Positions 1 to 8,440 of a DNA stretch of 64,000 nucleotides are shown here, piece after piece. Position numbers and translations under genes: made by a program. The DNA is taken from the NCBI RefSeq assembly GCF_027497355.1, contig NZ_CP114909.1, forward strand, positions 5,475,001 to 5,539,000. Direction: 5' to 3'. The stretch's first letter is position 1, and each line of letters begins with the position of its first letter. The stretch is from Micromonospora sp. WMMA1947 (GTDB taxonomy: Bacteria > Actinomycetota > Actinomycetes > Mycobacteriales > Micromonosporaceae). The notes below the pieces were generated by a model, which saw nothing but the letters and a program-made list of their open reading frames with translations, ran no database searches and had not been told where the DNA came from.

Positions 1-2
1 AC

Positions 3-773
3 GCGGGCGTGCTCACCGGCAAGGGCCTGGCGTACGGGGGTGCGCAGGTGCGCCGGGAGGCGACCGGGTACGGAGCGGTGTTCTTCGCCGACGAGATGCT
101 CCGCCAGGCCGGGGACAGCCTGGAGGGCAAGCGGGTCGTGGTGTCCGGCTCCGGCAACGTGGCGATCTACGCGATCGAGAAGGTGCACCAGCTCGGCGGC
201 ACCGTGGTGGCGTGCTCGGACTCCGGCGGCTACGTGGTCGACGAGAAGGGCATCGACCTGGCGTTGCTGCGGGAGCTGAAGGAGCAGCGCCGGGGGCGGC
301 TGGCCGAGTACGCGGAGCACGCGCGCAACGCGGTGGCGGTCCCGGACCGCAACGTCTGGGAGGTGCCCTGCGACCTGGCGCTGCCCTGCGCCACGCAGAA
401 CGAGATCGGCGGCGCGGAGGCGGCCGCGCTGGTCGCCGGCGGCTGCGTCGCGGTGGTGGAGGGGGCGAACATGCCCACCACGCCGGAGGCGGTGCGGATC
501 CTCGGCCGGGCCGGGGTGCGGTTCGCCCCGGGCAAGGCCGCCAACGCCGGCGGTGTGGCGGTGAGCGGGCTGGAGATGCAGCAGAACGCCAGCCGCGACA
601 CGTGGACGTTCGGCGAGTCGGAGCAGCGGCTGCGCGAGATCATGCGGGACGTGCACGACAGGTGCTGGGCGACGGCCGAGGAGTTCGGCCTGCCCGGTGA
701 CTACGTGGCCGGCGCGAACATCCAGGGGTTCCGGCGGGTGGCCGAGGCGATGCTGGCGCACGGCCTGGTGTGA
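3..773 (+). CDS. gdhA: NADP-type glutamate dehydrogenase, C-terminal part (cut by window edge)
   Basis: Reversible reductive amination of 2-oxoglutarate to glutamate in the cytoplasm, linking ammonium assimilation to the TCA cycle. The reading frame is open from the left edge, so only about the last 256 residues of a roughly 450-residue hexameric enzyme are present. What is visible is the Rossmann-type nucleotide-binding domain with the GSGNVA loop, preceded by the family motif EATGYG, and the C-terminal region containing NAGGVAVSGLEM, which is typical of bacterial hexameric GDH. The N-terminal catalytic lysine region lies outside the window. NADP preference is inferred from the family and not shown directly. 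It is followed by a 152-base gap holding the promoter of the next gene. Confidence 0.93.
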   Translation, partial: AGVLTGKGLAYGGAQVRREATGYGAVFFADEMLRQAGDSLEGKRVVVSGSGNVAIYAIEKVHQLGGTVVACSDSGGYVVDEKGIDLALLRELKEQRRGRLAEYAEHARNAVAVPDRNVWEVPCDLALPCATQNEIGGAEAAALVAGGCVAVVEGANMPTTPEAVRILGRAGVRFAPGKAANAGGVAVSGLEMQQNASRDTWTFGESEQRLREIMRDVHDRCWATAEEFGLPGDYVAGANIQGFRRVAEAMLAHGLV

Positions 774-815
774 GCGGACGGCGGGACGGAGACTGTCGGT
801 TCGGTCAGTCAGTGA

Positions 816-844
816 TTGACAGCTCTCGACGCCCGGCCTAGGTT
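816..844 (+). promoter_or_regulatory. Consensus-like sigma70 promoter (TTGACA-N17-TAGGTT)
   Basis: A perfect -35 hexamer TTGACA at 816-821 and a TAGGTT -10 at 839-844 are separated by 17 bases, about 80 bases before the start of the secreted hydrolase at 926. This fits an HrdB/SigA-type actinobacterial promoter. The rest of the 774-925 gap shows no gene. Confidence 0.65.
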
Positions 845-925
845 CAGGGCGCTACCGGCCGGTAGGCATCCGTCCCGCGTCGTCACCCCCGTTCCCGGGG
901 TGGCACCGTCCCCCGGGGAGCAGCG

Positions 926-2284
926 ATGCAGCCCTCACCCGTCCGCCGCCGGCTGCTCGCCGTCGGCGCTGCCCTCGCGTTGACGCTCGGCCTCGCCGGC
1001 GCGGCCCCCGCCGCCGCCACCGGCCGCGACGACGGCAGCGGCCCGCTGCCCGGCTACACCATCGTCAACCCGCCGCTGCCGCCACTGGTCGTCGGCGGTG
1101 CCGCCACCACCGTGCGGCAGGGCGTGCACGCGAACGCCGGGTACGTCATCGAGATCCCCGAGCGCTGGAACGGCGAGCTGGTGATGTGGGCGCACGGCTA
1201 CCGCGGCCAGGGCACCGAGCTGTCGCCCGAGCCGCCCGCCTACGACCTGCGGCAGCGCCTGGTGGCGCAGGGGTACGCGTGGGCGTCGTCGTCGTACGAC
1301 CGCAACGGCTACGACGTGCGCTCCGGCGTGCGCAGCACCAAGGCGCTGGCCGACCTGTTCAGCCGTACCGTCCGGCGCCCGCACCGGGTGCTGATCGCCG
1401 GGGTGTCGATGGGCGGCCACGTCATCGGCCGGTCGCTGGAGCAGTACCCGGGCTTCTACGCCGGTGCGCTGCCGATGTGCGGGGTGCTCGGCGACCAGGA
1501 ACTGTTCGACTTCTTCCTGGACTACAACCTGGTGGCGCAGGCGCTGGCCGGGGTGCGCGCGTACCCGACGCCGCCCGACTACCTGACCTCGGCGGTGCCC
1601 CGGATCCAGGTCACGCTCGGCCTGGCCGGGCTGACCCCGGGCGGCCCGGACACCACGAACGCGCTCGGCAAGCAGCTGCGCGCGGTCACCGTGGAGCGCT
1701 CCGGCGGGCCGCGCCCGGGCGCCGACGCCGCGTTCGCGGTGTGGAAGGACTTCCTGTTCGGCATCGCGGTCAGCGAGGCGGACGGCTCCCCCGCCCGGCG
1801 GCCCGGTCAGCTCGCCACGAACCTGTTCACCAGGTACGCGCCGAACCAGCCGGTGAACCTCAACGCGACGGTGCAGCGGGTCGCGCCGGAGAACCTGCGC
1901 CAGCGGCTCTCGCCAAGCCTGACCGAGGTGCCCCGGATCGCCGGGCGGCCCACCGCGCCGGTGCTCAGCCTGCACGGGCTCGGTGACCTTTTCGTGCCGT
2001 TCGGCATGGAGCAGGCCTACGCCCGGGACGTGGCCCGGCACGGACGCTCCCGGCTGCTGGTGCAGCGTGCGGTGCGTACCGCGCAGCACTGCGAGTTCAG
2101 CCCGGCCGAGGCCGGCGCCGCCTGGGACGACCTGACCCGCTGGGTGCGTACCGGGAAGCGCCCGGCCGGTGACGCGGTCACCGACCGGCGCGCGGTGGCG
2201 GCGCCGGACTTCGGCTGCCGGTTCAGCGACCGGGCCGCGCGGGCGGCCGGCGCCGGCACCCGCCCGCTCTACCCGTCGTGCTGA
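926..2284 (+). CDS. Secreted alpha/beta-hydrolase
   Basis: A 452-residue exported hydrolase of unknown substrate. The N-terminus has an arginine-rich start, a hydrophobic core and an Ala-rich cleavage region near residue 32, i.e. a Sec or Tat-like signal peptide. The mature protein has a GVSMGG nucleophile elbow (Ser about residue 161). An acidic residue in GLGDLFVP and a late HCEF histidine are candidates for the rest of the triad. The ATG is preceded by GGGGAG at a suitable distance and by a consensus promoter at 816-844, so it appears to be its own transcription unit. It resembles actinobacterial secreted esterase/peptidase-type hydrolases, but I cannot assign an ester, lipid or peptide substrate. 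Confidence 0.75.
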   Translation: MQPSPVRRRLLAVGAALALTLGLAGAAPAAATGRDDGSGPLPGYTIVNPPLPPLVVGGAATTVRQGVHANAGYVIEIPERWNGELVMWAHGYRGQGTELSPEPPAYDLRQRLVAQGYAWASSSYDRNGYDVRSGVRSTKALADLFSRTVRRPHRVLIAGVSMGGHVIGRSLEQYPGFYAGALPMCGVLGDQELFDFFLDYNLVAQALAGVRAYPTPPDYLTSAVPRIQVTLGLAGLTPGGPDTTNALGKQLRAVTVERSGGPRPGADAAFAVWKDFLFGIAVSEADGSPARRPGQLATNLFTRYAPNQPVNLNATVQRVAPENLRQRLSPSLTEVPRIAGRPTAPVLSLHGLGDLFVPFGMEQAYARDVARHGRSRLLVQRAVRTAQHCEFSPAEAGAAWDDLTRWVRTGKRPAGDAVTDRRAVAAPDFGCRFSDRAARAAGAGTRPLYPSC

Positions 2285-2290
2285 GGTGTC

Positions 2291-3073
2291 TCAGTCCTCC
2301 GCCCGGCCGTACCAGCCGCCCCGGTAGACGGTGCCCGGGGTCGCCTGCGGCTCCGGCTCCGGCTCGAGCTGCGGCTCCGGCTGCGGCGGCAGGTCACCGG
2401 CGGTGCGGCGGGAACGGCGGACCCGGCTGACCACGAACCAGCAGGCACCGGCCACCACGGCCACGATGACGACCTTCTGGAACGTGCCCGCGTACGCCTC
2501 GACCACGTGCCACTGCTCGCCGAGGAAATACCCGGCGAGCACGAAGGTGGTGTTCCAGATCAGGCTGCCCAGCGCGGTGTAGAGCAGGAACACCGGCACC
2601 GGCATCCGTTCCACACCGGCCGGGATGGAGATGAGACTGCGGAAGATCGGAATCATCCGGCCGAAGAACACCGCCTTGACGCCGTGACGCAGGAACCACG
2701 CCTCGGTGCGGTCCACGTCCTCCAGCTTGATCAGCGGCAGCCGCGCGGCCAGGGCGCGCATCCGGTCCCGCCCGAGGGCCGCGCCGATGTAGTAGAGCGC
2801 CAGCGCCCCCACGATCGACCCGAGCGTGGTCCAGAAGATGGCACCGGCCAGGCTCATCTTGCCCTGGCTCGCGGTGAAGCCGGCCAGCGGCAGGATCACC
2901 TCGCTGGGGATGGGCGGGAACAGGTTCTCCAGGGCCACCGCGAGGCCGGCGCCCGGGCCACCGAGCCGTTCCATCAGGCCGGTGACCCAGCCCGCCACTC
3001 CGTCGCCGGTCGGTTCCGCGGCCCGCGCGGTGCCCGCCCGGGGGACGGCGAGCAGCTGTGCGTTTCCGATCAT
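2291..3073 (-). CDS. DedA/SNARE-associated family membrane protein
   Basis: A 260-residue polytopic inner-membrane protein of the DedA (VTT) family. Family members contribute to membrane homeostasis, and some act as undecaprenyl-phosphate or phospholipid flippases. The sequence shows the typical ENLFPPIPSEVILPLAG segment near the N-terminus, a glycine-rich re-entrant region and the FFGRMIPIFRSLISIPAG motif, followed by further membrane helices. The C-terminal tail has alternating Pro/Glu repeats (PEPQLEPEPEPQ) and is probably cytosolic. I chose the ATG at 3073 because a TAACGT -10 box lies 7 bases upstream (leaderless start). A longer frame reading up to 3679 only overlaps the divergent neighbour and is not used. 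Specific substrate unknown. Confidence 0.88.
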   Translation of the reverse strand: MIGNAQLLAVPRAGTARAAEPTGDGVAGWVTGLMERLGGPGAGLAVALENLFPPIPSEVILPLAGFTASQGKMSLAGAIFWTTLGSIVGALALYYIGAALGRDRMRALAARLPLIKLEDVDRTEAWFLRHGVKAVFFGRMIPIFRSLISIPAGVERMPVPVFLLYTALGSLIWNTTFVLAGYFLGEQWHVVEAYAGTFQKVVIVAVVAGACWFVVSRVRRSRRTAGDLPPQPEPQLEPEPEPQATPGTVYRGGWYGRAED

Positions 3074-3080
3074 CCGACCA

Positions 3081-3086
3081 ACGTTA
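3081..3086 (-). promoter_or_regulatory. -10 box TAACGT for a leaderless dedA transcript
   Basis: On the minus strand TAACGT lies 7 bases before the ATG at 3073 and no Shine-Dalgarno sequence is present, so transcription probably starts at the start codon. Confidence 0.5.
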
Positions 3087-3126
3087 CGGGGCGAAGCCGC
3101 GGACGACCACGCGTCATGGAAACCAT

Positions 3127-3132
3127 TATCGT
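3127..3132 (+). promoter_or_regulatory. -10 box TATCGT for a leaderless C-N hydrolase transcript
   Basis: TATCGT sits 7 bases before the ATG at 3140, divergent from the dedA promoter. There is no ribosome binding site. This supports the chosen start over an upstream in-frame ATG at 3116. Confidence 0.5.
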
Positions 3133-3139
3133 GTACGTC

Positions 3140-3832
3140 ATGCGTACGCCGTTGCGGATCGCCGTCGCCCAGCCGCTGACCCGCTCCCACGACGTCGCGG
3201 GCAACGCCGGCCGGCACGCCGACGCGGTACGCGCCGCCGCGGCCCGCGTGGTGGTCTTCCCGGAGATGTCGCTGACCGGGTACGAACTGGACGCCGCGCC
3301 GCTGGACCCGGACGATCCCCGGCTCGCGCCGCTGCGCGCGGCGTGCGCCGAGACCGGGACGCTGGCGCTGGCCGGCGCACCGGTGCCCGGACCGCACATC
3401 GGGGTGCTCGCGGTCGACGCCGAGGGCGTGCGGGTGGCGTACCGGAAGATGTGCCTGGGTGGCGCGGAGCCGCGGCACATGCGGCCGGGCCGGGAGCCGG
3501 CGGTGCTCGATGTGGACGGCTGGCGGCTGGGCCTGGCGGTCTGCAAGGACACCGGCACGCCGGAGCACGCGGCGGCGACTGTGGCGCTCGGCGCGGACGC
3601 CTACCTGGCCGGGGTGCTGGAGTCGGCCGACGACGCGGCGGTGCCGGAGGAACGCGCCCGCCGGGTCGCCGCCGCGCACGGCGTGTGGGTGGTGACGGCG
3701 AGTTTCGCCGGCTCTACCGGAGGCGGGTACGCCCGCGCCGCGGGCGGTTCGGGGATCTGGTCACCTGCGGGTGAGCCGGTGGTCCGCGCCGGCGCGGACG
3801 TCGGCGCGGTGGTCACCGCGACCCTGCACTGA
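3140..3832 (+). CDS. Carbon-nitrogen hydrolase (nitrilase superfamily)
   Basis: A 230-residue cytoplasmic amidase or related enzyme that hydrolyses non-peptide C-N bonds. The three catalytic elements of the superfamily are visible in order: Glu in FPEMSLTGYE, Lys in YRKMCLGG and Cys in LAVCKDTGTPE. The length is slightly short compared with the usual 260-300 residues, and the protein ends soon after the final beta strand. The start is set by the -10 box at 3127-3132. It is divergent from dedA. The substrate (omega-amide, carbamoyl compound or other) cannot be inferred from sequence or neighbours. Confidence 0.85.
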   Translation: MRTPLRIAVAQPLTRSHDVAGNAGRHADAVRAAAARVVVFPEMSLTGYELDAAPLDPDDPRLAPLRAACAETGTLALAGAPVPGPHIGVLAVDAEGVRVAYRKMCLGGAEPRHMRPGREPAVLDVDGWRLGLAVCKDTGTPEHAAATVALGADAYLAGVLESADDAAVPEERARRVAAAHGVWVVTASFAGSTGGGYARAAGGSGIWSPAGEPVVRAGADVGAVVTATLH

Positions 3833-3841
3833 CGGATCACC

Positions 3842-3847
3842 TACGCT
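3842..3847 (+). promoter_or_regulatory. -10 box TACGCT for a leaderless phosphotransferase transcript
   Basis: TACGCT ends 7 bases before the ATG at 3855, without a Shine-Dalgarno sequence between them. Confidence 0.5.
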
Positions 3848-3854
3848 GGGCGGA

Positions 3855-4577
3855 ATGGCACCGTCGGAAGGCGCCGGCCCGGAATCGGCAACCCCGCTCG
3901 CGAGCGGTCGCACCGCCGACGTGTGGCTGCTGCCCGGCGGGCGGGTGCTGCGCCGCTACCGCGACGGCGGCGACGTGCGGGCCGAGGCCGAGGTGATGCG
4001 GTACCTGCACCGCGCCGGATTCCCGGTGCCCCGGGTGCACCAGGCCGAAGGTGCCGACCTGGTGCTCGACCGGGTCACAGGCCCGACGCTTGTGGAGGCA
4101 CTCCAGGCGGGCACGGTCAGCGCGCCCGCGGCCGCCCACACGCTGGCCGACCTGCACGCCCGCCTGCACTCGCTCCCAGCCCTGCGGTCGGCCGATCCGG
4201 CGGTCCGCCTGCTGCACCTCGACCTGCACCCGTACAACGTGCTGCTGACCGCCGCCGGTCCGGTGGTGATCGACTGGACCGACAGCGCCGAGGGCCCGCC
4301 GGCACTGGACCGGACGACGACCGCGCTGATCCTCGCGGAGGTCGCAGTGGCTCCGGATCACCCGCTGGCGGCGGCGGCCGGTGAGTTGCTGTCCGCGTAC
4401 GTCGCCGCGTCCGGGCCGCTCGACCAGTTGGCGGAGGCGGTCCGGCACCGCGCTGCCGGTCGCGCACCCGACCCGGAACGGCTGCCCGAGGCGGCCGCCC
4501 TGGTGACAGAGACGATCCGCGCTGTCGCGCCGACTGCGGCTCAGCCCTCGTCGGCGCCGCCGCGCAGCCGCTCGTAG
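3855..4577 (+). CDS. Aminoglycoside-phosphotransferase-like (APH family) kinase
   Basis: A 240-residue protein with the protein-kinase-like fold of APH/choline kinase enzymes. The catalytic loop HLDLHPYNVLL carries the Brenner-type H-x-D-x4-N pattern, and VIDWTD supplies the metal-binding Asp. The N-terminal lobe is short and contains ASGRTADVWLL, similar to the nucleotide loop of the family. Family members phosphorylate small molecules such as aminoglycosides, choline, homoserine or fructosamine, and the substrate here is unknown, so a resistance role should not be assumed. Its last 37 bases overlap tail-to-tail with the end of the Ser/Thr kinase gene on the other strand. Confidence 0.8.
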   Translation: MAPSEGAGPESATPLASGRTADVWLLPGGRVLRRYRDGGDVRAEAEVMRYLHRAGFPVPRVHQAEGADLVLDRVTGPTLVEALQAGTVSAPAAAHTLADLHARLHSLPALRSADPAVRLLHLDLHPYNVLLTAAGPVVIDWTDSAEGPPALDRTTTALILAEVAVAPDHPLAAAAGELLSAYVAASGPLDQLAEAVRHRAAGRAPDPERLPEAAALVTETIRAVAPTAAQPSSAPPRSRS

Positions 4578-5977
4578 CCGTCGATCAGCTTGCGCAGCGC
4601 GGCGGCGGTGACCGGGTCGATCTTGTCGTCCTCGGCGGCGTCCTCGATCTTCTCGCGCAGGTCCTCGACCCGCTTGTCCCGGTCCTTCGGCTTGCCCCGG
4701 TCCAGCTCGCCGGCCTTCTTGCGCAGGTCGTCGGCGGTCTTGCGGTCGATCAGCCCGATCGACTCGGCCCGGTCGAGCAGCTCACCGAACCGGTCGCCGA
4801 GCTGACGCAGCGTCACCGGTTCGGGTGCCGCCGACGTCGGCGCGGCGCTGCTGGGCTTCGGGGCGGGCGGCTCGGCTGCGCCGGTCGACGGACCGGCAGT
4901 CGGCGCGGCGGCCGGTGGCGTGCCGGAGCCGTCGCTCCACAGCAGCGAACCGACGACCGCGAGCAGCAACACCACCGCACCGGCCACCAGCAGGCCGAAC
5001 AGCCGGTTCGACGAGACCGCCGGGCGCGACGGCGCGACGGGACGCCCCACCGGGCGGGACGCGGCAGCCGGAGACCGCTCGACCAGGGTGGGCGGGTGCG
5101 CCACCGGCGCCACGGTCGGCAGGATCGCGGTCGGCGGGTCCACCGGACGGCCCGCGCCGAGCCGGTCGGCGAGCCGGGCCGCCGCGGGCCGCCGCGCCGG
5201 GTCCACGTCCAGGCAGGCCAGGACCAGATCGGCGACCTCCGGCGGCAGGCCGGGCACCCGCGGCGGCGGCACCGGCGGGCGGTTGCGCCGCACGTCGAGC
5301 ACGTCGTCCCAGCTGTGCACCGGCAGAGGCGCCCGGCCGGTGAGGCTGCGGTACAGCAGGACGCCGAGCGCGTACACGTCGCCGGCCGGGTTCGCCGGGC
5401 CGGGGTCGAGGCGTTCCGGGGCGAAGTAGGCGGGGGTGCCCATCAGCAGCGCGCCGGTCTGCCCGGTGACCGGGTGCGGGCCGGCGGGCGCGGCGATGCC
5501 GAAGTCGAGCACCTTCGCGCCGGTCTCGGTGAGCATCACGTTGGCGGGCTTGATGTCGCGGTGCACCACGCCGATCCGGTGTGCCGCGGCCAGCGCACCG
5601 GCGACCTGCCCGGCCGTGCGGACCGCGTCCGGCCAGGCCAGCGGCCCGCCGGCCAGCCGATCGGCCAGCGTCTGACCCTCCACCAGCTCCATCACCAGGT
5701 ACGGGACGACGACGCCGCTGTCCAGCGTCGCCTCGCCGTAGTCGTACACCTGGGTGACGTGCGGGTGGGTGAGCCGCGCCGCCGCGCGGGCCTCGCGCTG
5801 GATCACCGCCCGCAGTTGCGGGTCGGCGGCGAGCTGCCCGGCGAGGGCCTTGACCGCGACGGGCCGGTGCAGCACCTCGTCGTCGGCGCGCCACACCTCG
5901 GACATCCCGCCGAGACCGATGCGTTCCCGCAGGACGTACCGGTCGTGCAGGCGCAGGGCGGGCGTGAACGGCGACAT
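4541..5977 (-). CDS. PknB-like receptor Ser/Thr protein kinase
   Basis: A 478-residue transmembrane Hanks-type kinase. The kinase domain (about residues 12-275) has the glycine loop IGLGGMSEV, VAVK Lys43, the HRDIKPAN catalytic loop with Asp141 and DFG at 158-160, so all key residues are intact. A Pro/Ala-rich juxtamembrane linker is followed by a single membrane helix around 325-347. The outer part is short: a Pro/Ala/Thr linker and a charged helical segment rich in Lys, Asp and Arg, not PASTA repeats. It therefore probably senses something other than muropeptides. A GGAGG Shine-Dalgarno precedes the ATG. It lies alone between convergent APH and a methyltransferase gene. Confidence 0.92.
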   Translation of the reverse strand: MSPFTPALRLHDRYVLRERIGLGGMSEVWRADDEVLHRPVAVKALAGQLAADPQLRAVIQREARAAARLTHPHVTQVYDYGEATLDSGVVVPYLVMELVEGQTLADRLAGGPLAWPDAVRTAGQVAGALAAAHRIGVVHRDIKPANVMLTETGAKVLDFGIAAPAGPHPVTGQTGALLMGTPAYFAPERLDPGPANPAGDVYALGVLLYRSLTGRAPLPVHSWDDVLDVRRNRPPVPPPRVPGLPPEVADLVLACLDVDPARRPAAARLADRLGAGRPVDPPTAILPTVAPVAHPPTLVERSPAAASRPVGRPVAPSRPAVSSNRLFGLLVAGAVVLLLAVVGSLLWSDGSGTPPAAAPTAGPSTGAAEPPAPKPSSAAPTSAAPEPVTLRQLGDRFGELLDRAESIGLIDRKTADDLRKKAGELDRGKPKDRDKRVEDLREKIEDAAEDDKIDPVTAAALRKLIDGYERLRGGADEG

Positions 5978-6039
5978 GATGCCTCCAGTCTGCCCGTCCG
6001 GTCCCCGTGCCCGTCAACCGCCCGGCGCACACCCGCCGA

Positions 6040-6921
6040 TCAGGGCTTGCGGGCGACCCCGCCGTACATGCTGACGTCGACCACCGACGGGCGTGGCTCG
6101 GGCTCGCCGTCGGCACGCCACTCGGCGACCGAGCAGACGCCCGGTTCGACCAGCTCCAGGTCGTCGAAGAAGCGCACGATCTCCTCCCGGCTGCGCAGGT
6201 TGATCACGCCGTGCGGGCCGCCGCCGCGAGCCGCCGCCTTCGCCTCGGCGGCCACCTCGGCCGGCAGGTAGTCGTGGGTGGCGTGCGAGGCGGCCAGGTA
6301 GCTGCCGGCGGGCAGCGCGTCCAGCAGGCGGCCGACGAGCGCGTACGGGTCCTCGCCGTCGGGCACGAAGTGCAGCACCGCCAGCAGCATCAACGCCACC
6401 GGCTGGGACAGGTCGAGCGTGCGGTGCAGCTCCGGGTGGGCGAGAATGCGCTCCGGGTCACGCAGGTCCGCGTCGAGGTACGCGGTGGCGCCCTCGGCGG
6501 AACTGGTGAGCAGCGCGCGGGCGTGGGCCAGCACGATCGGGTCGTTGTCGACGTAGACGACCCGGGCGCGCGGGTCGGTCGCCTGCGCCACCTCGTGCGT
6601 GTTGTCGGCGGTGGGGATGCCGGTGCCGATGTCCAGGAACTGCCGGATGCCCGCCTCGCCGGCCAGGTGACGCACCGCACGGCGCAGGAACCGCCGGTTC
6701 TCCAGCGCGCTGATCCGGATGGTCGGGAACCGCTCGGCCATCGCGTCGCCGGAGTCCCGGTCGGCCTGGAAGTTGTCCTTGCCGCCGAGCCAGTAGTTGT
6801 ACCGGCGGGCGGGGTGCGCCACTGTGGTGTCGATCCGGCCGGCGAGCGGCCCGGAATCGGGTGCCGTACCTGGTGCGTCGCTGCTCAAGGCCGCCTCCAC
6901 GACTCGCGTGCCGCCGTCCAC
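6040..6921 (-). CDS. SAM-dependent methyltransferase, DUF574 (Methyltransf_19) family
   Basis: A 293-residue protein of the actinobacterial family once called DUF574. Diagnostic stretches are ARRYNYWLGGKDNF near the N-terminus, FLDIGTGIPTADNTHE as SAM-binding motif I and YVDNDPIVLAHARALL as the acidic strand-2 motif. Members are numerous in actinobacteria and often sit beside Xre/DUF397 regulators, as here, but substrates are mostly unknown. The start is a GTG with a GGAGA ribosome binding site about 6 bases upstream. It is transcribed in the same direction as the Xre regulator located 43 bases upstream, so the two may share a transcript. Confidence 0.88.
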   Translation of the reverse strand: MDGGTRVVEAALSSDAPGTAPDSGPLAGRIDTTVAHPARRYNYWLGGKDNFQADRDSGDAMAERFPTIRISALENRRFLRRAVRHLAGEAGIRQFLDIGTGIPTADNTHEVAQATDPRARVVYVDNDPIVLAHARALLTSSAEGATAYLDADLRDPERILAHPELHRTLDLSQPVALMLLAVLHFVPDGEDPYALVGRLLDALPAGSYLAASHATHDYLPAEVAAEAKAAARGGGPHGVINLRSREEIVRFFDDLELVEPGVCSVAEWRADGEPEPRPSVVDVSMYGGVARKP

Positions 6922-6964
6922 TGTCTCCGGTCGGCGGCCATGCTACTGCCCGCCTCCGCGCCGT

Positions 6965-7852
6965 TCAGGCCGGGTACAACTCGTCGCGCAGCCGGGCCAG
7001 CATCTCCGGGGTGCGCTCCGGTGGCGCGGCCTCCACGCACAACCGTTCCATCGCCTCGGCGTAGAAGTCGAGGTCGTCGCGCTTGTCCAGGTAGATCGCG
7101 CTGGTGAGCTGCTCGATGTAGACGATGTCGGGCAGGTCGGCGTCGCCGAAGCGCAGGATGCTGAACGCGCCGCTGGCCGCGGCGTGCCCGCCGGCCGCGA
7201 ACGGCACGATCTGCAACCGCACGTGCGGGCCCGAGGTCGCCTCGATCAGCGCGTCCATCTGCTCGCGCATCACGGCGGCGCCGCCGATCGGGCGGCGCAG
7301 CACCGCCTCGTCGAGCACCGCCCAGAGCTGCGGCGGGTTCGCGCGCCGCAGCAGCTCCTTGCGCTGCATCCGCAGCTCCACCCGCCGGTCCAGCTCCGCC
7401 GCCGACGCGCCGCGGTGGCCGAGCAGGATGACCTCGCGGGCGTACGCGGCGGTCTGCAACAGGCCGGGTACGAACTGCACCTCGTACGTGCGGATCAGCG
7501 CGGCCGCCGCCTCCAGGCCCAGGTACGACTGGAACCAGGCGGGGAGCACGTCGCCGTAGCGGTGCCACCAGCCCGGGCTGTTCGCGTCGCGGGCCAGCTT
7601 GAGCAGCGCGTCGCGGTCCTGCGGTGCGGTGACGCCGTAGAGCGTGAGCAGGTCTGCCACGTCGCGCTCCTTGAAGCCGACCCGGCCCAGCTCCATCCGG
7701 CTGATCTTCGACTCCGACGAGCGGATCTCCCAGCCGGCGGTCTCACGGCTGACGCCGGCGCTCTCCCGCAGCCGGCGCAACTGCCCGCCGAGCAGCATGC
7801 GCAGCACTGTCGGACCGCTTGTCGGACCACCCTCGACGGGCACCGTCGCCAC
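6965..7852 (-). CDS. Xre-type helix-turn-helix regulator with DUF5753 domain
   Basis: A 295-residue DNA-binding protein. The N-terminal HTH (about residues 20-80) contains LGGQLRRLRESAGVSRETAG and the recognition helix region ESKISRMELGRVGF. The rest is the DUF5753 domain, marked by the WWHRYGDVLPAWFQSYLGLE segment and EVQFVPGLLQTAAYAREV. Proteins of this type (for example WhiJ-like regulators of Streptomyces) are paired with small DUF397 proteins and affect development or antibiotic production. The DUF397 partner is immediately upstream (7958-8215) in the same direction. The palindrome at 8291-8306 is a candidate binding site. Confidence 0.9.
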   Translation of the reverse strand: MATVPVEGGPTSGPTVLRMLLGGQLRRLRESAGVSRETAGWEIRSSESKISRMELGRVGFKERDVADLLTLYGVTAPQDRDALLKLARDANSPGWWHRYGDVLPAWFQSYLGLEAAAALIRTYEVQFVPGLLQTAAYAREVILLGHRGASAAELDRRVELRMQRKELLRRANPPQLWAVLDEAVLRRPIGGAAVMREQMDALIEATSGPHVRLQIVPFAAGGHAAASGAFSILRFGDADLPDIVYIEQLTSAIYLDKRDDLDFYAEAMERLCVEAAPPERTPEMLARLRDELYPA

Positions 7853-7957
7853 CTGACCGCCCTCGCATCCCGACCGCCACGGCCGGGCACCCTCCCGGAC
7901 CGACGAGTAAGCATGCCATGAACCGACAGTGAGGTGAACTCCTCCGGGCGGACGGTT

Positions 7958-8215
7958 TCAGTCCCGTGTACGGGACGGCGGAATCAGGTGGTCGAAGTCG
8001 CCGTCCCGGGCGCCGAGCACGAAGGCAGCGATCTCGTCCACTGTGTAGATGAGCGCCGGGCCCTCCGGGTGCCGGGAGTTGCGGACCGCGATGCCGCCAC
8101 CGCCGGGCAGCTCGGCCAGTTCGACGCAGTTGCCGCTGGGGTTGCTGCGGCTGCTCTTGAGCCAGCGCATCGGTGGCAACTCGGTCGCGGGCACGCCGTT
8201 CGGAGGTTGCTGCAT
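7958..8215 (-). CDS. DUF397 small protein (BldB-like family)
   Basis: An 85-residue protein with the DUF397 signature: WLKSSRSNPSGNCVELAELP, then IAVRNSRHPEGPALIYTVDEIAAFV. It is the usual genetic partner of Xre/DUF5753 regulators, and the pair is thought to act together, with the small protein modulating DNA binding. It ends 105 bases before the Xre gene start in the same orientation. The upstream 8216-8440 region contains palindromic and directly repeated motifs that are likely operators for the pair. Confidence 0.88.
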   Translation of the reverse strand: MQQPPNGVPATELPPMRWLKSSRSNPSGNCVELAELPGGGGIAVRNSRHPEGPALIYTVDEIAAFVLGARDGDFDHLIPPSRTRD

Positions 8216-8290
8216 GGGCGTCCTTCGGGATGAGCCAGCCGAGGCCGCGGGGAGGAGCGGTGGGTGGCGACGTCTGTCGACTGAGGAGTG

Positions 8291-8322
8291 AGATGCACGT
8301 GCATCTGCTATTGCATCTGCAA
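8291..8322. promoter_or_regulatory. Candidate operator: 16-bp palindrome plus 12-bp-spaced direct repeats
   Basis: AGATGCACGTGCATCT (8291-8306) is a perfect palindrome. TGCATCTGC occurs at 8300-8308 and again at 8312-8320, one helical-turn-like 12-base step apart, and TTGCA-TC-TGCAA (8311-8322) is a second small palindrome. The site lies in the divergent gap between the DUF397 gene and the GGDEF gene. This gap (8216-8440) contains no coding region. Binding by the adjacent Xre protein is an inference. Confidence 0.5.
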
Positions 8323-8440
8323 TGGACAGAGAGCATGATAGCCGAAATACGGTGTGCCGGTTCGTTCACGTACGGTGACCCGAGCCCGGCCCCGGGGACG
8401 CCGCTCCGCGCGGCTTCGGGACTGCGGTGAGGAGGACGCG

